Under the pieces are notes generated by a model. That model had not been told where the DNA came from. It saw only the letters and a program-made list of their open reading frames with translations, and ran no database searches. 9,062 bases of DNA from Elusimicrobiota bacterium. Lineage in GTDB: Bacteria > Elusimicrobiota > Elusimicrobia > FEN-1173. A program made the translations under genes and the position numbers. The stretch covers positions 1 to 9,062 of the forward strand of contig JACQPF010000352.1 of NCBI GenBank assembly GCA_016207625.1, in the 5' to 3' direction. Shown here piece after piece: positions 5,951 to 9,062 of the stretch (within the stretch, counting starts at the first letter, position 1; each line of letters opens with the position of its first letter).

Positions 5951-7468
5951 ATGATTTTGGAAGAAATCATCGGTCAAACGTTGGTTTTCGGGATCCCGGG
6001 CACGAAAGCGCGCGCGGAGGACGTCCGTCTTTTCCGCGAGACCAACGCCGGCGGATTGATCCTTTACCGGATCAATTTCGAGTCGCCGGCGCAGATCCGC
6101 CGGCTCGTGACCGATCTGGAGGAGGCCCTCGGCCGGCGTTTGCTCGTGACGGTGGACCATGAAGGCGGCCGCGTGATCATGTTTCGCGACGGCGTCACGA
6201 TTTTTCCCGACAACCTGACCTTCGGCGCGGCCGGGCGCCTCGAAGACGCGGAGAGGCATGGCGAAATCGAGGCCAAGGAATTGCGGCGGCTCGGAGTGGA
6301 CGTGAATTTCTCGCCCACCGTCGACGTGCTCACGGAAGGTTACAGCCCGAACATCGGCATCCGCTCCTACGGCCGGGATCCGGCCGTCGTGGCCGGCATG
6401 GCGGCGGCCCGCATCCGGGCGATGCAAAGAAACGGCGTGAGCGCCTGCGCCAAGCATTTCCCTGGGCTCGGCGCCGCGTCTTTGGACCCGCATCTGGACC
6501 TCCCGGTGATCCCCTCCACATGGCGCGACGTGCGGCGCACGCATCTCCCGCCTTTCTTGAAGGCCATGGACGCGGGGGTCGATGTGATCATGTCTTCGCA
6601 TCCGCTTTATCCAAAACTGGACCCCGCGCCCAAAACGCCCGTGACGTTTTCAAGGCGGCTGATCACGGACCTGTTGCGGCGGGAGCTGAAGTTCGACGGC
6701 GTCATCTCCAGCGACGACCTGGAAATGGGCGCCCTTCGGAAAATCTGTTCCATAGGGCGCGCCGCAGTCCTCACCGCGAAGGCGGGGCATGACCTCATCC
6801 TTTGTTGTCATGAGGCGGACCTGCAGAGGCGGGTTTATCAGGCGTTGCGGGACGCGCACATCGACGGAACGCTCGACATGCGGGAGCTTGAGCGCAGCGC
6901 GGAACGGATCCAAGCCCTCCGTGAGAAGAGGCCCCGACGGTTTTCCGCCGGCGCTCCGGCCGCCGACAAGCGCGGCGCGATCCTCGCGCGGGACGTCGCC
7001 CGGCGCGCCGTGACGGTCAAAGGAGCCGCCCTTCCGGAGTTGAAGCGGCTGGACAAAAACCGCCGTCTCTGCGTCGTCTTCCCCCGCCTATCCGATTTGG
7101 CCGGACGAATCATGATCGAGCGCGAATTGGAAAACGAGACCGCTTTTCTTGCCAGCTCGTTGAACCGCCTGCCGGCGCGAAAAACCATTGAGCTCGTCCC
7201 CATCGATCCCCGGAAAGAGGAAGCCCTCCGCGCCGTCCGTTTCGCCCGCGACGCCGACGCCACCGTGTTTTTTTGCTATGACGCGCACATCCATGCGGGT
7301 TGCCGCCGGCTCCTCATGGACCTGCAAAAAGCGTCTTCGAAGTTTATCCTCGTCCTTCTACGGGACCCCTATGATGAAGTTTTTGCCGCTCCCGGTACCT
7401 CCGTTGTGACGGCCTACGGGTCCCGGGCGTGCCAAATCCGGGCCTGTTTGGAAACTCTGTCTTTATGA
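5951..7468 (+). CDS. nagZ: Beta-N-acetylglucosaminidase NagZ (glycoside hydrolase family 3), two-domain, apparently cytoplasmic
   Basis: 505 residues. NagZ removes GlcNAc from GlcNAc-MurNAc (or anhydroMurNAc) fragments during peptidoglycan recycling. Residues 1-330 form the GH3 barrel: VDHEGGRV (68-75, substrate loop), GVDVNFSPTVDV (115-126), RSYGRDP, the catalytic His/Asp loop KHFPGLGAASLDPHLDLP (168-185; Asp179-x-His181 dyad), and ISSDDLEMGAL with Asp255 the likely nucleophile. Residues about 340-505 form a second alpha/beta domain, as in Bacillus-type NagZ and unlike the single-domain proteobacterial enzymes. The N-terminus (MILEEIIGQTLVFGIPGTK) is mature-like, with no signal peptide, so it should be cytoplasmic. 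One oddity is the usual PGHG reading PGLG. It is divergent from murQ, and its TGA overlaps the kinase start as ATGA. The family is secure; the NagZ assignment rests on the dyad plus the neighbours. Confidence 0.94.
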   Translation: MILEEIIGQTLVFGIPGTKARAEDVRLFRETNAGGLILYRINFESPAQIRRLVTDLEEALGRRLLVTVDHEGGRVIMFRDGVTIFPDNLTFGAAGRLEDAERHGEIEAKELRRLGVDVNFSPTVDVLTEGYSPNIGIRSYGRDPAVVAGMAAARIRAMQRNGVSACAKHFPGLGAASLDPHLDLPVIPSTWRDVRRTHLPPFLKAMDAGVDVIMSSHPLYPKLDPAPKTPVTFSRRLITDLLRRELKFDGVISSDDLEMGALRKICSIGRAAVLTAKAGHDLILCCHEADLQRRVYQALRDAHIDGTLDMRELERSAERIQALREKRPRRFSAGAPAADKRGAILARDVARRAVTVKGAALPELKRLDKNRRLCVVFPRLSDLAGRIMIERELENETAFLASSLNRLPARKTIELVPIDPRKEEALRAVRFARDADATVFFCYDAHIHAGCRRLLMDLQKASSKFILVLLRDPYDEVFAAPGTSVVTAYGSRACQIRACLETLSL

Positions 7469-8313
7469 CCAGACCGATTTGCTCCATCGGGGTGGACTTT
7501 GGAGGGACGCACCTCCGCGTTCAGGGGGTGGACGATCGTGGGCACCGGGTGAAGAGGTTTGAGTCACCATCGATTCCGATGACCGAGCTTCCCGCCAGGC
7601 TGAAACGATTGTGGAAGGTTTGGGGCATCGTTGATTTGGGATGTTTGGCGGTGGGGTCCAAAGGCGTTTGGACGGCTGCAGAGCGGCGGGCGCTTGAAAA
7701 AAACCTGGAAGGGCTTGCCGCAAAAATCGTTGTGATGTCGGACGTGGAACTTGCGTTGGAAAGCGCGTTGAGTCCTTCAACCGCTTTGCCCGGAAAAGCG
7801 TCCGGGATACTGATCCTGGCGGGGACGGGCTCCATTGCATTGGGACGGAACCGGGAAGGGGCCGTCGCACGGGCCGGGGGGCTGGGGCCTGATAAAGGGG
7901 ACCGGGGTTCCGGCTATTGGATCGGGAAGGAATACAGGCTCCGCAAAACCGACGGGAAACGTCATGGGGGTTTGACGGAGGTCAGGCGAATCGCGGCGCT
8001 GGCGAAAAGGGTCGTCGACGGCGCGTCAACCGACACGATTTGCCGCGAAATCATTCAGGAGGCCCACACCCATCTGGCGGACCTTGTTTTGGGATTAACG
8101 GGAAAGCTCAAACTTCCGGGGATTGTCCGGGTGAGTTGGGCCGGCGGGCTTTTCAAGAACCGGAGATTTCTACGTGGATTTCAGGAGGAGTTGACGCGGA
8201 AGACGGGAAAGAAACGGATTGTTTTCATTCCCCCCCGACAGGATCCGGCCACGGCGGCCGCGCGCTGGGGGAAGGATTTCATTCCCCTTAAGAACCCGGC
8301 CGCCCGGCGCTAA
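7465..8313 (+). CDS. BadF/BadG/BcrA/BcrD-type ASKHA sugar kinase, probable MurNAc/GlcNAc kinase (MurK-like)
   Basis: 282 residues, close to MurK and GlcNAc kinase length. ASKHA signatures are in order: phosphate-1 loop IGVDFGGTHLRVQG (8-21), phosphate-2 region SDVELALES (92-100), adenosine loop ILAGTGSIALG (117-127), then GGLGPDKGDRGSGYWIG (138-154), equivalent to the GGxGxxxGDEGSGxxIG stretch of this family, and SWAGGLFKN (224-232). The ATG at 7465 overlaps the nagZ stop as ATGA. An in-frame ATG at 7429 would add 12 residues within nagZ ahead of the nucleotide-binding loop and is less likely. In Clostridium acetobutylicum and Tannerella, kinases of this kind phosphorylate MurNAc (and GlcNAc in the former) at O6. 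Coupling to nagZ and divergence from murQ make MurNAc-6-phosphate the expected product. The arginine in GDRGSG, where acidic residues are common, is unusual. Family secure, substrate inferred. Confidence 0.87.
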   Translation: MTRPICSIGVDFGGTHLRVQGVDDRGHRVKRFESPSIPMTELPARLKRLWKVWGIVDLGCLAVGSKGVWTAAERRALEKNLEGLAAKIVVMSDVELALESALSPSTALPGKASGILILAGTGSIALGRNREGAVARAGGLGPDKGDRGSGYWIGKEYRLRKTDGKRHGGLTEVRRIAALAKRVVDGASTDTICREIIQEAHTHLADLVLGLTGKLKLPGIVRVSWAGGLFKNRRFLRGFQEELTRKTGKKRIVFIPPRQDPATAAARWGKDFIPLKNPAARR

Positions 8314-8320
8314 GTAGAGG

Positions 8321-8686
8321 TTATGAGAGCGAGAGATGTTTTTGGATGGCTTCCATCAACATCTCGAGCTCGAACGGTTTCTTGAGATAGCTCGTCGCCT
8401 GATAGGCCAAAACGCGCTGCACGCGCTCTTCGGTGGAAAAACCCGTCACAAGGATGATCGGGAGGTCGGCGTGTTTTTCACGGATGGAAATCACCGTGTC
8501 CAGGCCGTCCATGACGGGCATTCGCATGTCGGTGATGATCAGGTCCGGTCTTTCCTTCTCGAGGATATCCAGGGCCTCCAGCCCGTTGGGGGCCGTGAGG
8601 ACGAAGAAGCCGCGTCGAGACAATTCGAAAGCCAAAAGATCCAAATACCCCGGTTCATCATCAATGACCAATATTGTTTTCTGCAT
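8321..8686 (-). CDS. Stand-alone response regulator receiver (CheY-like) domain protein
   Basis: 121 residues, consisting of one REC domain with no output domain. Visible are the acidic pair Asp9-Asp10 (VIDDEPG), phosphoacceptor Asp53 in LIITDMRMPVMDG, switch Thr81 in ILVTGFS, Tyr100 and Lys103 in SYLKKPF. All phosphorylation residues are therefore intact. The ATG at 8686 has GAGGGG four bases upstream and starts directly at the first strand (MQKTILVIDDE). The in-frame ATG at 8731 would add 15 polar residues and sit in a predicted hairpin loop. It lacks an adjacent histidine kinase, so its partner and output are unknown; it could act through protein contacts or in a phosphorelay. It converges on the kinase gene with only 7 bases between stops and no evident terminator there. 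A functional link to the peptidoglycan genes is not shown. Confidence 0.93.
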   Translation of the reverse strand: MQKTILVIDDEPGYLDLLAFELSRRGFFVLTAPNGLEALDILEKERPDLIITDMRMPVMDGLDTVISIREKHADLPIILVTGFSTEERVQRVLAYQATSYLKKPFELEMLMEAIQKHLSLS

Positions 8687-8722
8687 TTTTCCCCTCTGAA
8701 GGCGATTCCCGGACATTTGCGA

Positions 8723-8753
8723 AGGGTCCATGACCGGCCCTCACACGAACCCT
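8723..8753 (-). other. Hairpin in the response regulator 5' leader
   Basis: On the minus strand AGGGTTC (8753-8747) pairs with GGACCCT (8729-8723): seven pairs, one of them G-U, around a 17-base loop, with a flanking GC/GC pair possible across a two-base bulge. It lies about 36 bases before the ATG and leaves the Shine-Dalgarno free, so an effect on stability is likelier than direct occlusion of translation. No known RNA family was recognised. Confidence 0.4.
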
Positions 8754-8772
8754 GCGTGATGGGTAACCTTTA

Positions 8773-8812
8773 CTAAGATTATGATATGCGAAGGGCATTT
8801 TACGCATCTTAA
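8773..8812 (-). other. Imperfect hairpin at the predicted 5' end of the response regulator mRNA
   Basis: On the minus strand TTAAG-ATGCG (8812-8803) faces CGCAT (8790-8786) and CTTAG (8777-8773), giving two 5-base-pair stems separated by an 8-base bulge on one side and a 12-base loop. It begins at about the transcription start predicted from the promoter at 8816-8843. It has no following U-tract, so it does not look like an intrinsic terminator. Confidence 0.35.
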
Positions 8813-8815
8813 GGA

Positions 8816-8843
8816 ATTGTAAAGAAGTTGTAACATTTTTGAA
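8816..8843 (-). promoter_or_regulatory. Candidate sigma70-type promoter for the response regulator gene
   Basis: On the minus strand TTCAAA (8843-8838, 4 of 6) is followed after 16 bases by TACAAT (8821-8816, 5 of 6 to TATAAT). Transcription would start near 8809, giving a leader of about 120 bases that contains both hairpins. The location in an AT-rich gap just after mltA supports it. Confidence 0.5.
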
Positions 8844-8854
8844 GAAATTATGAA

Positions 8855-9062
8855 TTATTCCGGATTTTTTTTAACCAAGAAATATAGGCGGCCGGGTTGC
8901 CAGAAACGTACGGCGAAGGCCTCCGCATCGGCTCCCGAACCCACGAAGAAATCCACACGGCCGGGCCCTTTAATGGCTCCCCCCTCGTCCTGGTTCATTG
9001 CAAAGCGTTTGACTTTCGGGTCACCGTCCGTCTCCATCCAGGCGAGGGCGCCTTTTGGAAAC
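8855..9062 (-). CDS. mltA: MltA-type membrane-bound lytic transglycosylase, C-terminal 3D domain, cut by window edge
   Basis: Only the last 68 residues are present; the gene enters from the right edge, so its start is not visible. They read as the end of the 3D (DPBB barrel) domain of MltA: FPKGALAW, then FAMNQDEGGAIKGPGRVDFFVG, then SGADAEAFA and GRLYFLVKK. The NQDEGGAIKG and GRVDFFVG pieces carry two of the conserved aspartates for which the 3D domain is named, and correspond to the AxDxGGAIKG/FD segment of Escherichia coli MltA. MltA cleaves glycan strands non-hydrolytically to 1,6-anhydroMurNAc products at the outer membrane. The usual AGRM after the alanine-rich helix reads AVRF here. 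It lies on the same strand as the response regulator, 168 bases upstream of it. It belongs functionally with the recycling genes although it is outside their operons. Confidence 0.88.
   Translation of the reverse strand, partial: FPKGALAWMETDGDPKVKRFAMNQDEGGAIKGPGRVDFFVGSGADAEAFAVRFWQPGRLYFLVKKNPE

Larger units (their letters stand above)
8687..8854. other. AT-rich intergenic region between mltA and the response regulator gene
   Basis: 168 bases, clearly richer in A and T than its surroundings, with no supportable gene. Read on the minus strand it holds a candidate promoter (8816-8843), two hairpins (8773-8812 and 8723-8753) and the response regulator Shine-Dalgarno GAGGGG at 8691-8696. I see no GC-rich hairpin plus U-tract that would end mltA transcription, so some read-through into the response regulator is possible. 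Confidence 0.7.

Noticed and set aside
8290..8322. Bidirectional terminator between the convergent kinase and response regulator genes
   Set aside because: Only 7 bases separate the stops, and no hairpin with flanking A/T tracts is visible.
8687..8731. Upstream start for the response regulator at 8731
   Set aside because: The ATG at 8686 has a strong, well-spaced GAGGGG and begins exactly at the receiver fold. The extra residues have no family counterpart.
8860..8872. TCCGGA-like palindrome followed by eight T on the plus strand as a terminator
   Set aside because: There is no stable stem before the T-run, and the T-run is the complement of AAA-AAA-A codons in the MltA C-terminus. A slippage effect there would change only the last residues and is not supported by anything else.

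Overview
The window is about 58% GC by eye, densely packed, and looks like a diderm (Gram-negative type) bacterium. The evidence for that is an MltA-type lytic transglycosylase, a NagZ with no signal peptide, and exported NamZ and glycosidase proteins. I cannot name the lineage. An uncultured diderm phylum is possible, but nothing here settles it. I saw no mobile element, CRISPR array, tRNA or rRNA.

Layout. (1) Bases 1-5899, minus strand: a five-gene operon read murQ > namZ > clan GH-A glycosidase > sodium:solute symporter > VTT/TVP38 membrane protein (the last runs off the left edge). Three of the four junctions are 4-base stop/start overlaps; the fourth is a 21-base gap with its own Shine-Dalgarno. 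(2) Bases 5900-5950: a 51-base divergent promoter region. (3) Bases 5951-8313, plus strand: nagZ and a BadF/BcrA-type sugar kinase, again joined by ATGA. (4) Bases 8321-8686, minus strand: a stand-alone response-regulator receiver domain, ending 7 bases from the kinase stop. (5) Bases 8687-8854: an AT-rich intergenic region with a candidate promoter and two hairpins. (6) Bases 8855-9062, minus strand: the C-terminal 3D domain of MltA, cut by the right edge.

How the genes fit together. The divergent block reads as a peptidoglycan turnover and N-acetylmuramic acid (MurNAc) scavenging locus that does not use a PTS. NamZ releases MurNAc from glycan ends outside the cytoplasm, and the symporter is the obvious candidate importer. 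The BadF-type kinase (MurK-like) would make MurNAc-6-phosphate, and MurQ would split that into GlcNAc-6-phosphate and D-lactate. NagZ frees GlcNAc, which the same kinase may phosphorylate. MltA, just outside the block, makes 1,6-anhydro-muropeptides. The roles of the GH-A glycosidase and the VTT protein are unknown and are the most interesting open points. Family assignments come from motifs I can read in the translations. Substrates of the symporter, kinase and GH-A protein are inferences from context.
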